A DNA stretch of 64,000 nt from Chryseobacterium jejuense (GCF_900100075.1 NZ_FNEG01000001.1:868001-932000); one strand, 5' to 3'. Numbered from the stretch's first letter, positions 26,262 through 34,836 are shown. Numbers and translations: made by a program. Notes: a model not told the origin generated them from the sequence alone.

Positions 26262-26690
26262 ATGAATTATAAAAACATTCATATAGGAAACCTGATAGAG
26301 AAAGCTGTTTCCGAAAGCAATATAACGTTGTCCCGCATCTGTAATTTTTTTCACTGTACAGAAAAAGAGGTTCATAAAATGTATAGCAGCAGCAGTTTGG
26401 ATACTGAATTTTTACTGAAATGGAGTAAACTGTTGGAATATGATTTTTTCAGAATCTATTCCCAGCACCTTATTCTCTATGCTCCAGCTTCACCCAAAAT
26501 GAAGAACGCTTCATCTGAGGAGAAAAAAACAGCATTACCCCGGTTTCGCAAAAATATTTATACCCGGGAAGTGATTGATTTTGTTCTTGAACAGATAAAA
26601 AATGGAGAAATGACCAGAGAAGAAATTGTGATACGATACAAAATTCCCAAAACAACCCTTCATAAGTGGATTAATAAATACAGCCAGTAA
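26262..26690 (+). CDS. Small DNA-binding protein with two HTH regions
   Basis: A 142-residue cytoplasmic protein. The N-terminal half resembles a Cro/C1-type HTH ('NITLSRICNFFHCTEKEVHKMY') with the family-like 'LLKWSKLLEYDFFRIYSQHL'. The C-terminal 40 residues form a transposase-like HTH ('MTREEIVIRYKIPKTTLHKWI'). No catalytic transposase domain is present, so it is more likely a regulator than an insertion-sequence gene. It lies 161 bp after the VGIN gene and may regulate it or the neighbouring small genes, but this is inference. Confidence 0.75.
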   Translation: MNYKNIHIGNLIEKAVSESNITLSRICNFFHCTEKEVHKMYSSSSLDTEFLLKWSKLLEYDFFRIYSQHLILYAPASPKMKNASSEEKKTALPRFRKNIYTREVIDFVLEQIKNGEMTREEIVIRYKIPKTTLHKWINKYSQ

Positions 26691-26770
26691 ATGGTATAAG
26701 ATAAGTTCTGAAAGTCTTTAAGATGAATCTATTATTGATCTTACATCATCCAAAGATCCAAAATTACGAT

Positions 26771-26992
26771 ATGAAAAATACAGTATGGAATAACGATACA
26801 GAATTGATTGGCTTAACCAAAAAGGAAATCGTAGCCATGCTGGGGAATGGGTTTAACTTTTATCCGGATAATCGGTGGAGCTACATTCTGAAGAGATATT
26901 GGTAGGGTAGAAAAGAAGTCTTGTATATAGACTTTGATACTGCCGGAATAGTAATCCGTCAATATATTGAGTCAAAATATGGAAAAATATAA
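26771..26992 (+). pseudogene. Small hypothetical gene interrupted by an in-frame TAG
   Basis: From ATG 26771 the frame encodes 'MKNTVWNNDTELIGLTKKEI' onward to 'SYILKRYW', then TAG at 26903-26905. The same frame continues cleanly as 'GRKEVLYIDFDTAGIVI' and 'RQYIESKYGKI' to a TAA at 26990-26992. The joined 73-codon product reads as one small domain, faintly like the SmpA/OmlA fold ('LTKKEIVAML', 'WSYIL'). TAG is one base from TGG (Trp), so a nonsense change of a WW pair is likely. The frame overlaps the ATG of the next gene by 14 bp. A sequencing error is also possible. Confidence 0.6.
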
Positions 26993-27296
26993 ACAACCTG
27001 ATTTTAAACAGATTTATACAGATATCATTACCAGTAAATATCCACATAAGTATGACTTGTGTGAATATCTATTGTCAAAAAATGAACTTTTAGCCTTAGA
27101 TATCCTGAAGCTTAATACCATTATTTTCGGAACCTCTGAAAAAAGCAACAGCCAGTACCGCTCTTATAAAAGAACTGATATTCTGAGAATTCTCGATTAT
27201 CAGAAAGAAAATAAACTTAACAATACTCAACTAGCCCTTCATTTTAAGCTGAGCAGAAATACGGTGTCAAAATGGAGAAAAATCTTTTTGGTATAA
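26979..27296 (+). CDS. Small HTH protein (transposase-like DNA-binding domain only)
   Basis: A 105-residue protein. The C-terminal 45 residues form an HTH ('RILDYQKENKLNNTQLALHF', then 'KLSRNTVSKWRKIF') similar to that of the 26262-26690 protein. The N-terminal half is helical ('DFKQIYTDIITSKYP', 'LLSKNELLALDILKLN'). No catalytic domain follows. The upstream TTG at 26967 is rejected in favour of the ATG at 26979. The same arrangement recurs in Chryseobacterium-type genomes, where such genes are often auto-annotated as transposases, but a regulator is more likely. Confidence 0.75.
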   Translation: MEKYKQPDFKQIYTDIITSKYPHKYDLCEYLLSKNELLALDILKLNTIIFGTSEKSNSQYRSYKRTDILRILDYQKENKLNNTQLALHFKLSRNTVSKWRKIFLV

Positions 27297-27416
27297 ACAG
27301 ATAATGATATATAAGGCAGTCAGTGATTTTTTAAGGTGGAGTTATCAGATTACTTTTCATAAATGTATATTTTAATCATAATCGAATATTTAAATAAAAT
27401 ATAAAATCATTTTATT

Positions 27417-27424
27417 TATTTTTG
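27417..27424 (+). promoter_or_regulatory. -7 box (TATTTTTG) of the membrane HTH gene
   Basis: TATTTTTG matches TAnnTTTG and lies 36 bp before the ATG at 27461. No clear -33 TTG is seen. Confidence 0.4.
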
Positions 27425-27460
27425 TATTGAATTTCATGTTTTTGCTAAATATTATAAATT

Positions 27461-28405
27461 ATGTTTCGTAAAGTCTGGGATTGTATCGTGAACAGACATA
27501 TTGCTCCCAATACAGATCCGCTTGAGTTGATTGAAGCTCAGAGAATGAATTTATTTGCGTTTTCTATTGGAGCTGTTTTGATCTTTAACGGCTGCAGAGA
27601 TTTGTTATTTGGATTAAAGATTAACTTTTATGTTCTATTGGTATTGGGGATCTTTTATCTCTTTCTTTTCTTTTTTACAAAAGTGAGATATAACCATTTT
27701 GTCACATTGTTTAGCTTGGAACTTTTTATGTTTCTGATCTTCTTTTTTTCCTCTACTACAGGTTTTGAAAATGGTTTGTCATTATATTATTTTGTCATTA
27801 TGCTGGCCTCACTGTTTATTTTCAATTCTAAAAAAACAGTCTGGTATAATCTTATTGTGTATCTCACTGCTCTTATTTTTTTCAGCATCAGTCATTATTA
27901 TGATTTCAGGATATTTACCATTGAAGGAGCAGATAATGTGCTGTTTTCAGAAAATCAAAGATTGATTACCTTTTTACAGGTGTTCTTAGGAGTTAGTATC
28001 CTTGGATATTTTATCCTTACAAAACAGTTCAAAATTGTAAAATTATATCAGCAGGCTCTAAGAAGTGAAAAGATTATTGCTGATATGAGAACAAAACTCA
28101 ACAGTAAAGATCAGATAGATCTGGAAGGCATTGTAAAGCTGGCCATGAATGATGATATTGCCTTTGTTCCTAAAGTAAAACAGATGTTTCCTGGTTTATA
28201 TGATAATCTGATGGAACTTAATGCTGATATGAGTACTGATGAATTTAAGTTGTGTGCCTTAATTAAACTAGGTTTCACCACAAAAGATATTGCAGAGTAC
28301 AACCACTTAGCAGTACGAACCATTCAGACCAGAAAAAGCAGACTCAGAAAATCATTTGGAATTTCCGCTGACGTAGATTTATACAAATGGATTGATACGG
28401 TATAG
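27461..28405 (+). CDS. Membrane-anchored LuxR-like transcriptional regulator
   Basis: A 314-residue protein with about six membrane helices in residues 30-200 and a cytoplasmic C-terminal DNA-binding domain ('DEFKLCALIKLGFTTKDIAE', then 'RTIQTRKSRLRKSFGI'). The HTH is of the LuxR/GerE kind. The last ~90 residues, including the linker ('FVPKVKQMFPGLYDNLMELN'), are clearly related to the C-terminus of the 52996-54444 protein, although the sensor halves differ (membrane bundle against TPR). The signal is unknown. It probably acts as a one-component membrane regulator. Confidence 0.8.
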   Translation: MFRKVWDCIVNRHIAPNTDPLELIEAQRMNLFAFSIGAVLIFNGCRDLLFGLKINFYVLLVLGIFYLFLFFFTKVRYNHFVTLFSLELFMFLIFFFSSTTGFENGLSLYYFVIMLASLFIFNSKKTVWYNLIVYLTALIFFSISHYYDFRIFTIEGADNVLFSENQRLITFLQVFLGVSILGYFILTKQFKIVKLYQQALRSEKIIADMRTKLNSKDQIDLEGIVKLAMNDDIAFVPKVKQMFPGLYDNLMELNADMSTDEFKLCALIKLGFTTKDIAEYNHLAVRTIQTRKSRLRKSFGISADVDLYKWIDTV

Positions 28406-28540
28406 ACGGGGTAATACTTAATAAAATCTTAGTTACCTTAATACAGCTCGTTTGCTAAACGCAGTGGCCTTACAACCGGGAAATAAGACTTGTCAAACAT
28501 TCTCTTGCGAACTTTGTGTTTAAATTCCATTAGACAATAA

Positions 28541-28960
28541 TCACTGTTCAAAGATCAATACTACAGTTCCGATAATAATCAATAAAGCCCCAATAGCTGT
28601 TTTTAAAGTAAGAGATTCCCCAAGAAATATAACAGAGAGAATAATCGTTAAAGCGATGCTTAATTTATCTACAGGAGCCACCTGAGTGACTTTACCAGCT
28701 TGTAGAGCTTTAAAATAAAATATCCATGAAAGTCCTGTTGTAAGCCCGGAAACTACAAGGTAGATAAGATTATGACGGGAAAGGGCAGGGATTCCTTTGT
28801 ATTCACTTCGTGCCAAAACAATTCCCCATGCTACCAACAAGATAATCACACTTCTGATGGCAGTGGCAAGGTTCGAGTTCACTCCTGTAATCCCTATTTT
28901 GGCAAAAATAGCAGTAAGTGAAGCAAAAAATGCTGAAAGAATTGCATATATCCACCACAT
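28541..28960 (-). CDS. EamA-family half-size membrane transporter
   Basis: A 139-residue protein with five hydrophobic segments, equal to one EamA (DMT superfamily) repeat: 'WWIYAILSAFFASLTAIFAK', 'WIFYFKALQAGKVTQVAPVD' and 'AIGALLIIIGTVVLIF'. Full-length members have two repeats. Single-repeat members occur and are assumed to dimerise in the inner membrane. The substrate cannot be told. It has no operon partner. Confidence 0.85.
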   Translation of the reverse strand: MWWIYAILSAFFASLTAIFAKIGITGVNSNLATAIRSVIILLVAWGIVLARSEYKGIPALSRHNLIYLVVSGLTTGLSWIFYFKALQAGKVTQVAPVDKLSIALTIILSVIFLGESLTLKTAIGALLIIIGTVVLIFEQ

Positions 28961-29073
28961 ACTGTAAAGTTTTAAATGATTAGATAAAATAATAACATGC
29001 TGAAGTCTTTAATCTAAGCTACAAAATAATATTGGTTTTTTCTTTCACCTCAATGTCTGAATTAATTGCAGTC

Positions 29074-29772
29074 TCAGTCCTCTTCATACTCATTCTCCAT
29101 ATCCTCATAAGAAGTGTAAGACCAATTAATACCGGGCAGGTCTAGTATGTTCTCAAATCTTTCTTCCAGAGATGTCCCCGCAAAAACGGCATTGCACTGT
29201 TCCGATTCATCAAACAAAAGGCTGATAACTTCAAGATAATCATTTGTATAAACCTTTTGCCTTTCCCAGGAAATCTCAGGGATTTCAGCCCAGTGTTGTT
29301 GTATTAGTTTTATCGTTTCAGAAGGCACTGGCGAAAAAGAATTGGCATTATAGAGAAGCCCGCCAAGAGTTCCGTTGTATACAGACATAAATAGGAAAAA
29401 ATCTTCCAGAGTTTTGGTCTCCTGATGCCAGTCAGATTCCTCTACGGTGTCATAATCTCCCCATACAGAGGGATTTTCAAGAAAAAGATCTGTCTCTTTG
29501 ATTCCCCATTGCACAACCCCTTGATTCTCTTCAAAAAAAACGAGGTGCCTGTCTTCTGTAAAATAAATGTCATCAGGGTTCAGAAGCCTGTTGTGTGAAT
29601 GATTAACGGTTTCATTTTTACCTATCCATAAATAATAGTCACGAAGAACAGTTGGAAATTTGATATTCAGAGACTGTTCTGCTGTTGTAACTTCTGTTTC
29701 TGAAAAACCGGAAGTTTCCTCTCCTGATAATTGATACAAAAGTCTTATTTTTTCGTGATAATTCATTTCCAT
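29074..29772 (-). CDS. SMI1/KNR4-family protein
   Basis: A 232-residue acidic cytoplasmic protein. The family core is visible as 'EVTTAEQSLNIKFPTVLRDY', 'YLWIGKNETVNHSHNRLLNP', 'LVFFEENQGVVQWGI' and 'VWGDYDTVEESDWHQE'. In bacteria SMI1/KNR4 proteins often act as immunity proteins against polymorphic toxins and are frequently found without a toxin. None is seen next to it here. The ATG at 29772 is chosen over an upstream TTG at 29778. Confidence 0.85.
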   Translation of the reverse strand: MEMNYHEKIRLLYQLSGEETSGFSETEVTTAEQSLNIKFPTVLRDYYLWIGKNETVNHSHNRLLNPDDIYFTEDRHLVFFEENQGVVQWGIKETDLFLENPSVWGDYDTVEESDWHQETKTLEDFFLFMSVYNGTLGGLLYNANSFSPVPSETIKLIQQHWAEIPEISWERQKVYTNDYLEVISLLFDESEQCNAVFAGTSLEERFENILDLPGINWSYTSYEDMENEYEED

Positions 29773-29778
29773 GATCAA

Positions 29779-30361
29779 TACTTTAGGGATAGTAAAGCAA
29801 AGGTGCAGCTTTTTATTGGAATCATCATGCCCTTCTCTAAAATTGTCATCGTACTTCCTGCCTCACCAGCATACTTCATCAAATCGATTCTCTTCTTAGC
29901 TTCCTTAAAATTCAACATACTTACAATTCAACTTTGTGTTTATGAAAAATATTGAAAATTATATTAGTTTTGATGGTGAAGTATGTGTTATTATTTTGAT
30001 TTTAAATAAAAAATTAGGTAAAAACTTGTTTTTTGTTCAGAATTAACTAATTTTATCCTAACCAAGTAAACAATTTGTTTTGAAAACAACTCTTACACCT
30101 GTTATCGCTTAATATTAGCCTTCACAAACCATAGGCTAATTATTCTTTCGTTTGGATAACTCTATCCGAACAGGTTTTCATTTAACCCTATTATTTTATT
30201 GCATTGCCCATAAGGCAACTGTATCTGCTATTTCTGCTTTTGACAATTTATTGTTCAGAAGGGAATAGGAGCGTGTATTTCTATTCAATACTCTGTACAG
30301 ACTCTTGCAATGCGTAAATAATAGGTAAAAAAATACTAAAGAATAGTAAGCACAAATTATA
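29779..30361. other. Intergenic region
   Basis: A 583-bp AT-rich gap. It contains a hairpin GTTTGGATA/TATCCGAAC (30150-30171, one wobble, 4-nt loop) followed by AGGTTTTC, which may be a weak terminator or a regulatory element. A minus-strand frame at 30196-30426 overlaps the next gene and is not convincing. Nothing else was recognised. Confidence 0.5.
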
Positions 30362-31003
30362 ATGAGTATAGAGTATACCTGGGTAGTAAAAGCCCAAAAC
30401 ACACCCCTTTTAAAAAAGAAATGCAACCATTGCGACAGCGAAAGGTTTTATTGTAGTGATAAATTCAGGCTGAATGCCCAAAAAAAGAATATCGATATCT
30501 GGTTAATTTACCGATGCGTAAAATGCAATACCCGATACAATATGACAATATTTTCAAGAATCAGAACCGAGTCTATAAGCAAGGAAACCTTCAACAGGCT
30601 TTCTCAAAATGATGCAGATCTGGCCTGGGAATATGCGTTTTCCCGTGAAACAAGACGGAAAAATAATGCAGAGGCAGATTTAGACAGTGTAGAATATGAA
30701 ATTCAGTGGGATGAGACTCCGATAGAGCAGATGATGGCTTCAGACAGTGAGATATTGAGTTTTAAAATCAAATGCCCCTTCGAATTTAATCTCAGATTGT
30801 CAACGGTGATAAGAACCTGTTTACAACTTTCATCAGGCAAAATGAATCAATTGATTGAAGCAGATGCCATTTTTGTTCATGAAAGACCTTTGCAGAAAAA
30901 GCATAAAGTTCAGAACGGAGATGTAGTGAAGATTCATAAAGATATATTGAAGAGTATATTATGCAATGAGGAGAAACAGGTTGAAGTAAGCGTAAAGGAA
31001 TAA
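30362..31003 (+). CDS. DUF1062-family protein with zinc-ribbon-like cysteines
   Basis: A 213-residue cytoplasmic protein of the DUF1062 family. Two CxxC pairs (C21/C24 in 'KKCNHCDSERF' and C52/C55 in 'YRCVKCNTRYN') suggest a zinc ribbon. 'VIRTCLQLSSGKMNQLIEAD' and 'VQNGDVVKIHKDIL' follow, resembling an S4-like fold at the C-terminus ('SGKMNQLIEADAIFVHERPL'). The function is unknown; nucleic-acid binding is a guess from the ribbon and S4-like end. It is followed by a perfect 19-bp palindrome that may end its transcript. Confidence 0.8.
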   Translation: MSIEYTWVVKAQNTPLLKKKCNHCDSERFYCSDKFRLNAQKKNIDIWLIYRCVKCNTRYNMTIFSRIRTESISKETFNRLSQNDADLAWEYAFSRETRRKNNAEADLDSVEYEIQWDETPIEQMMASDSEILSFKIKCPFEFNLRLSTVIRTCLQLSSGKMNQLIEADAIFVHERPLQKKHKVQNGDVVKIHKDILKSILCNEEKQVEVSVKE

Positions 31004-31034
31004 ATCTCCATAAAAGATTAAGCTATATAATATT

Positions 31035-31080
31035 TTGCCACTAATTCACGAATAAAAAAGAATTCGTGAATTAGTGGCAA
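31035..31080. repeat. Perfect 19-bp inverted repeat of the GTGGCAA family
   Basis: TTGCCACTAATTCACGAAT and its exact reverse complement ATTCGTGAATTAGTGGCAA are separated by 8 nt (31054-31061). It belongs to the repeat family listed at 33377, 41148, 41431, 42655, 47233, 47296 and 50277. Here it sits between the DUF1062 and DyP genes and could act as a terminator. Confidence 0.85.
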
Positions 31081-31207
31081 TTAAAAATCTGCGTTATCTC
31101 CAGAATCTGCGAGATAAAAAAAGGGTTTTCAAAGATATTCTTCATTCAGAATGGTCTTTTGAAGAAAGTCTGGTCTATTTTAATGGTAAGCTCTTGTATG
31201 AATTACT

Positions 31208-32161
31208 TTATGAAGAAAACTCATCCAGCATATCCGCCGAAGGAACAAAAAATAAAGTTCCTGTCTGAGCAGTACTGAAATCCAGAATTCGGTCGTAATT
31301 TCCTGCAGGATCACCAATGAACATATTCGTTAGCATTTTTTGTACCGTACTGAAAGTGCTTGCATAGCAGATAAAATAAGTTCCCATTTCATTAGTGGAA
31401 ACATTTCCAAAAGGCATATTGTCTCTCACCACTTTAAAATCATCACCTACATTGGCCAAAGCGATATGGGAATTTTTAGGTTTTACATCATCATCCATTT
31501 CAATATCCTGTTCTTTGGATCTTCCGATCACTTTTTCCTGATCCTCTACAGAAAGGGATTTCCATGCATTCATATTATGGATGTATTTCTGAACAAAAAG
31601 GTAACTTCCTCCTTCATATTCAGGGTCTGTATCTCCAACAATAGCAAAATAATCACGGTCTTTTCCATGTGGATTTTCCGTACCATCCACAAAGCCTAAA
31701 ATGGATCTGCTGTCCCAATAACGGAACCCTTGAACTTCCACAACACAATCAGCAATTTCTGTCATGAAATCCGAAATGGTGGAAGCCATATCATAAGCCA
31801 GACTTTTTTCATCAGAACGGATATGAAAATGAAGATCTCCTCTCGTACTCACCGCAGTATGCTTACTCCCTTTTATTTCTTCAAATTTTTTAAACTCTTT
31901 AGGCAGTGGGCTGGGCAGTTCAAGTTGTAACCAAGCCTCATATCCAATCCCAAGAACACAACTTGCTTTAGAATTTGGAAAACGATCAAGAGCCGAATTA
32001 TTAAGATTGGTGACTAAAGCACAGATTCTTTGGAATACAGATTTAATTTTAGAAGGATCACCATCCTCTTTGAAATTCCAGACCAGAAAATAAGTATTGT
32101 TGTTAGGATAATCGGTGACATTTTGAGAGCTCATATTTTTTGGTGTTTCGTTTATGGACAT
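31208..32161 (-). CDS. DyP-type heme peroxidase
   Basis: A 317-residue dye-decolourising peroxidase. The family motif GFVDG is at residues 156-160, with Asp159 the distal acid. The proximal heme ligand is likely His232 in 'NSHIALANVG', and Arg246 in 'VVRDNMPFG' is the distal arginine. The C-terminal 'RILDFSTAQTGTLFFVPS' is typical. There is no Tat or Sec signal, so the enzyme is cytoplasmic. DyPs oxidise dyes, phenols or metal ions with peroxide. No encapsulin gene is adjacent. A -7 box is at 32182-32189. Confidence 0.92.
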   Translation of the reverse strand: MSINETPKNMSSQNVTDYPNNNTYFLVWNFKEDGDPSKIKSVFQRICALVTNLNNSALDRFPNSKASCVLGIGYEAWLQLELPSPLPKEFKKFEEIKGSKHTAVSTRGDLHFHIRSDEKSLAYDMASTISDFMTEIADCVVEVQGFRYWDSRSILGFVDGTENPHGKDRDYFAIVGDTDPEYEGGSYLFVQKYIHNMNAWKSLSVEDQEKVIGRSKEQDIEMDDDVKPKNSHIALANVGDDFKVVRDNMPFGNVSTNEMGTYFICYASTFSTVQKMLTNMFIGDPAGNYDRILDFSTAQTGTLFFVPSADMLDEFSS

Positions 32162-32181
32162 TTTTACTGTTTCTAATCAAT

Positions 32182-32189
32182 CAAATTTA
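32182..32189 (-). promoter_or_regulatory. -7 box (TAAATTTG) of the DyP gene
   Basis: The minus-strand TAAATTTG matches TAnnTTTG and lies 21 bp before the ATG. No -33 TTG was found at the expected distance. Confidence 0.45.
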
Positions 32190-32343
32190 ATAAATCATAA
32201 CGGTAACCCATTACTTTATTCTTGGAATAAACAATTTATGACATTTTTTTCACAAATTACTGTAGAGACTTTTAGATTTTCTATCATTAATCAAGCCGTA
32301 AAATGAGTATTATTGTAATGAAATTAACCATCAATAAAATAAT

Positions 32344-33093
32344 ATGGGCCATTGGGAGATTTTTCTGTTGTTTTTGATAATTGCTTTCGTGTATTCATCG
32401 GTAGGATTTGGTGGTGGATCCAGCTATCTGGCTGTATTGGCTATGTATAGCCTGCCATATCAGGAAATCCGTTTAACAGCATTAATCTGTAACGTTATTG
32501 TTGTTGTAGGAGGTGTATATATTTACATTAAGAATAAACAGATCAGTTGGAAAAAAGTACTCCCCATAACGCTGGTAAGTGTTCCTATGGCTTATTTGGG
32601 AGCCATACTGAAAATAAGTCAGGAAACATTTTTTCTGATCTTAGGAATCACGCTTATCATAGCTGCCATCTTATTATGGATTAAAACAGAAACTAAAAAC
32701 GAAGAAAAGGTCTCGCAGGAATCAAAATCTGCAATCGTAAGAAATAGTTTTTTAGGAGGTGGAATTGGTTTTTTATCCGGACTGGTAGGAATTGGAGGAG
32801 GAATTTTCCTTTCCCCTTTATTGAATCTGATGAAATGGGATACCCCAAGAAAAATAGCAGCTACTTCCAGTGTTTTTATATTGGTGAATTCCGTGTCTGG
32901 TATTTTCGGACAATTATCAAAACTGTCTGTAGATATAGACTATTTCAGGATTTTAAGCTTATGTCTGGCTGTTTTGATAGGTGGACAAATCGGATCCAGA
33001 ATGTCATTGAAATGGAATCCTCTGGTGATAAAAAGAATGACTGCAGTCCTGGTTTTGGTGGCAGGAATAAATGTTCTCACGAAATATTGGTAA
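32344..33093 (+). CDS. TauE/SafE-family membrane permease (sulfite/anion exporter type)
   Basis: A 249-residue inner-membrane protein with about eight helices. The two family hallmarks are present: 'YSSVGFGGGSSYLAVL' near residue 20 and 'GLVGIGGGIFLSPLLNL' in the second half. TauE/SafE proteins move sulfite, sulfoacetate or similar anions across the inner membrane. It is 19 bp upstream of moaD and opens the molybdenum cofactor gene set, which suggests transport of a sulfur or oxyanion compound related to the pathway; that role is inference. Confidence 0.87.
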   Translation: MGHWEIFLLFLIIAFVYSSVGFGGGSSYLAVLAMYSLPYQEIRLTALICNVIVVVGGVYIYIKNKQISWKKVLPITLVSVPMAYLGAILKISQETFFLILGITLIIAAILLWIKTETKNEEKVSQESKSAIVRNSFLGGGIGFLSGLVGIGGGIFLSPLLNLMKWDTPRKIAATSSVFILVNSVSGIFGQLSKLSVDIDYFRILSLCLAVLIGGQIGSRMSLKWNPLVIKRMTAVLVLVAGINVLTKYW

Positions 33094-33112
33094 AACCTTA
33101 GTTTAAAATAAA

Positions 33113-33355
33113 ATGAAACTTAAAATATTAGCTTTTGGAATAACGAAAGATATTTTCGGAGCATCAGAAAAAGAATTGGAAGTGCAGGACGGTCTGAGTG
33201 TTGGGCAATTAAAAGATATACTTGAAAAAGACTTTCCACAATTCATAAAGTTGAAATCCTATTTCATCGCAGTGAATGAAGAATATGCTGAAGACGATCA
33301 GATTATTATAGGTACAGATGAAGTAGCGATCATCCCTCCCGTGAGCGGAGGATAA
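33113..33355 (+). CDS. moaD: Molybdopterin synthase sulfur carrier subunit MoaD
   Basis: An 80-residue ubiquitin-fold protein ending in the required Gly-Gly ('IIPPVSGG'). The C-terminal glycine is adenylated by the MoeB-type enzyme (encoded at 40045-41085) and thiocarboxylated. With MoaE it puts dithiolene sulfur into cyclic pyranopterin monophosphate to form molybdopterin. The length and the C-terminus both fit MoaD rather than ThiS because moaE follows on the same strand. Confidence 0.92.
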   Translation: MKLKILAFGITKDIFGASEKELEVQDGLSVGQLKDILEKDFPQFIKLKSYFIAVNEEYAEDDQIIIGTDEVAIIPPVSGG

Positions 33356-33376
33356 AATGGATAAGCCTCAAAAATC

Positions 33377-33419
33377 ATTCGTGCGTTCGTAGCATTTTTT
33401 CCACAACGAATACACGAAT
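33377..33419. repeat. Imperfect inverted repeat of the GTGGCAA family between moaD and moaE
   Basis: ATTCGTGCGTTCGTAGCA (33377-33394) and CCACAACGAATACACGAAT (33401-33419) are diverged inverted arms of the ATTCGTGCATTCGTGGCAA family. Confidence 0.65.
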
Positions 33420-33457
33420 AAAATAGCTTGTGGAACTATAGCTCAAAATGACAAGAA

Positions 33458-33874
33458 ATGATTGACATCAGAATAACAGAAGATATATTAAACATAACAG
33501 AATGCCTTTCCCTAGCTCAGGATTTGAGTAGTGGAGGCATTGCAACCTTTATAGGAACTGTCCGCAACATTACTCAAAATAAGCCAGTGGTCCGTTTGGA
33601 ATATGAATGTTACCAATCCATGGCTACAAAAGAAATTAAGAAGATTGTAGATCAGGCCATAGAAATGTTTTCTGTACGGAATATTGTAGTTCATCATCGT
33701 ACCGGAATATTATTTCCTGGTGATGCAGCAGTAATCATTGTGGTAAGTGACGGACATCGTGATGCTGTTTTTGATGCTTGTCGCTATGTTATTGATACTA
33801 TAAAGCAAACCGTTCCCATATGGAAAAAAGAAATTTTTGAAGATGGTGAAGAATGGGTTTCTGCTCATCCATAA
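33458..33874 (+). CDS. moaE: Molybdopterin synthase catalytic subunit MoaE
   Basis: A 138-residue protein with the MoaE motifs 'GGIATFIGTVRN', 'LEYECYQSMA', 'VHHRTGILFPGDAAVIIVVS' and the active-site region 'TVPIWKKEIFEDGEEWV' with its paired lysines. It forms a heterotetramer with MoaD and converts precursor Z to molybdopterin. It is in the same orientation as moaD and separated from it by 102 bp that contain a palindromic repeat. Confidence 0.94.
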   Translation: MIDIRITEDILNITECLSLAQDLSSGGIATFIGTVRNITQNKPVVRLEYECYQSMATKEIKKIVDQAIEMFSVRNIVVHHRTGILFPGDAAVIIVVSDGHRDAVFDACRYVIDTIKQTVPIWKKEIFEDGEEWVSAHP

Positions 33875-33920
33875 TTGAAATCCGAAAATTCGTATATTTA
33901 CTATAACAGATTATTCAGAT

Positions 33921-34793
33921 ATGAAAACCAATACATTAGAAAATAAATCTGTACAGAAAATAGATATTGTTAAAGTAAAAGAAGACAGAAGTTTTCCTTA
34001 TACAGACGATATTTCTGTAGAAGAACCGCTGGAGATCCGGATTTCCTATGGCCCCAAAGACCAAAGGATCAGTAAAAACATATCTGTAACCATGAGGACT
34101 CCCGGAAATGATGCAGAACTGGCAGCCGGTTTTCTATTCACGGAAGGAATTATTTCAGGATACCATCAGATTCAAAATATAGATCATCCACAAGCAGAAT
34201 GCTCCAGAAACAGGGAAAATATCATTGAGGTTGAACTGACTGAAGATTTTGTTCCTCATCTAAAAAATGTTGACAGAAATTTTTATACCACATCCAGTTG
34301 TGGAGTATGCGGAAAAGGCTCTATAGAATCCATAAAAACGGTAAGCAGTTTTCAAGATATCAAGCGTGAAGAACTTACTTTATCATTTGATATTTTGTAT
34401 CAGTTATCCGGCAACTTACAGTCTTTTCAGAATAACTTCAGTGCTACAGGGGGAATTCATGCCTCCGGAATTTTTAATTTTGATGGACAGCTATTAGCTC
34501 TACGGGAAGACGTAGGAAGACACAATGCGTTAGATAAATTAATTGGCCATGCATTATTTACAGGACAACTCCCCCTAAAAGATAAAATTTTAGTGTTGAG
34601 TGGAAGAGCAAGTTTTGAGCTTATTCAAAAGGCCGCTATGGCAGGAATTACAGTGGTGGCGGCAATAGGAGCGCCATCCAGCCTTGCAGTAGATGTAGCA
34701 AAAGAGTTTGATATGACGTTATTGGGATTCCTTAGAGATAACAGGTTTAATATTTATAACCAAAGCAGCTTCCACAAAATCATTGAAAAATAA
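33921..34793 (+). CDS. fdhD: Formate dehydrogenase accessory sulfurtransferase FdhD
   Basis: A 290-residue FdhD-family protein. The sulfur-transfer cysteines C127 and C130 are in 'TTSSCGVCGKGSIESI'. Other family motifs are 'RTPGNDAELAAGFLFTEGII', 'ATGGIHASGIF', 'REDVGRHNALDKLIG' and 'LSGRASFELIQKAAMAGI'. FdhD moves sulfur from a desulfurase to the bis-MGD cofactor and is required for active formate dehydrogenase-type enzymes. Its client here is probably the YdeP-type oxidoreductase two genes downstream. Confidence 0.94.
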   Translation: MKTNTLENKSVQKIDIVKVKEDRSFPYTDDISVEEPLEIRISYGPKDQRISKNISVTMRTPGNDAELAAGFLFTEGIISGYHQIQNIDHPQAECSRNRENIIEVELTEDFVPHLKNVDRNFYTTSSCGVCGKGSIESIKTVSSFQDIKREELTLSFDILYQLSGNLQSFQNNFSATGGIHASGIFNFDGQLLALREDVGRHNALDKLIGHALFTGQLPLKDKILVLSGRASFELIQKAAMAGITVVAAIGAPSSLAVDVAKEFDMTLLGFLRDNRFNIYNQSSFHKIIEK

Positions 34794-34836
34794 CTGCTAC
34801 GGATGCGTGAATAAGAATAAACCCAGCGCTAAAAGC

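Noticed and set aside
26262..27296. Insertion sequence suggested by transposase-like HTH domains
   Set aside because: No catalytic (DDE or other) domain, terminal inverted repeats or target duplication were seen.
30196..30426. A 76-codon minus-strand frame ending 'KLSKAEIADTVALWAMQ'
   Set aside because: The end looks protein-like, but the frame begins inside the DUF1062 gene on the other strand, has no other start codon and no promoter, so it cannot be supported.
31074..31268. A 64-codon plus-strand frame between the DUF1062 and DyP genes
   Set aside because: Its start lies inside the GTGGCAA palindrome and the following 'LQNLRDKK' comes from repeat-like DNA; the end overlaps the DyP gene. 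It is better explained as chance.
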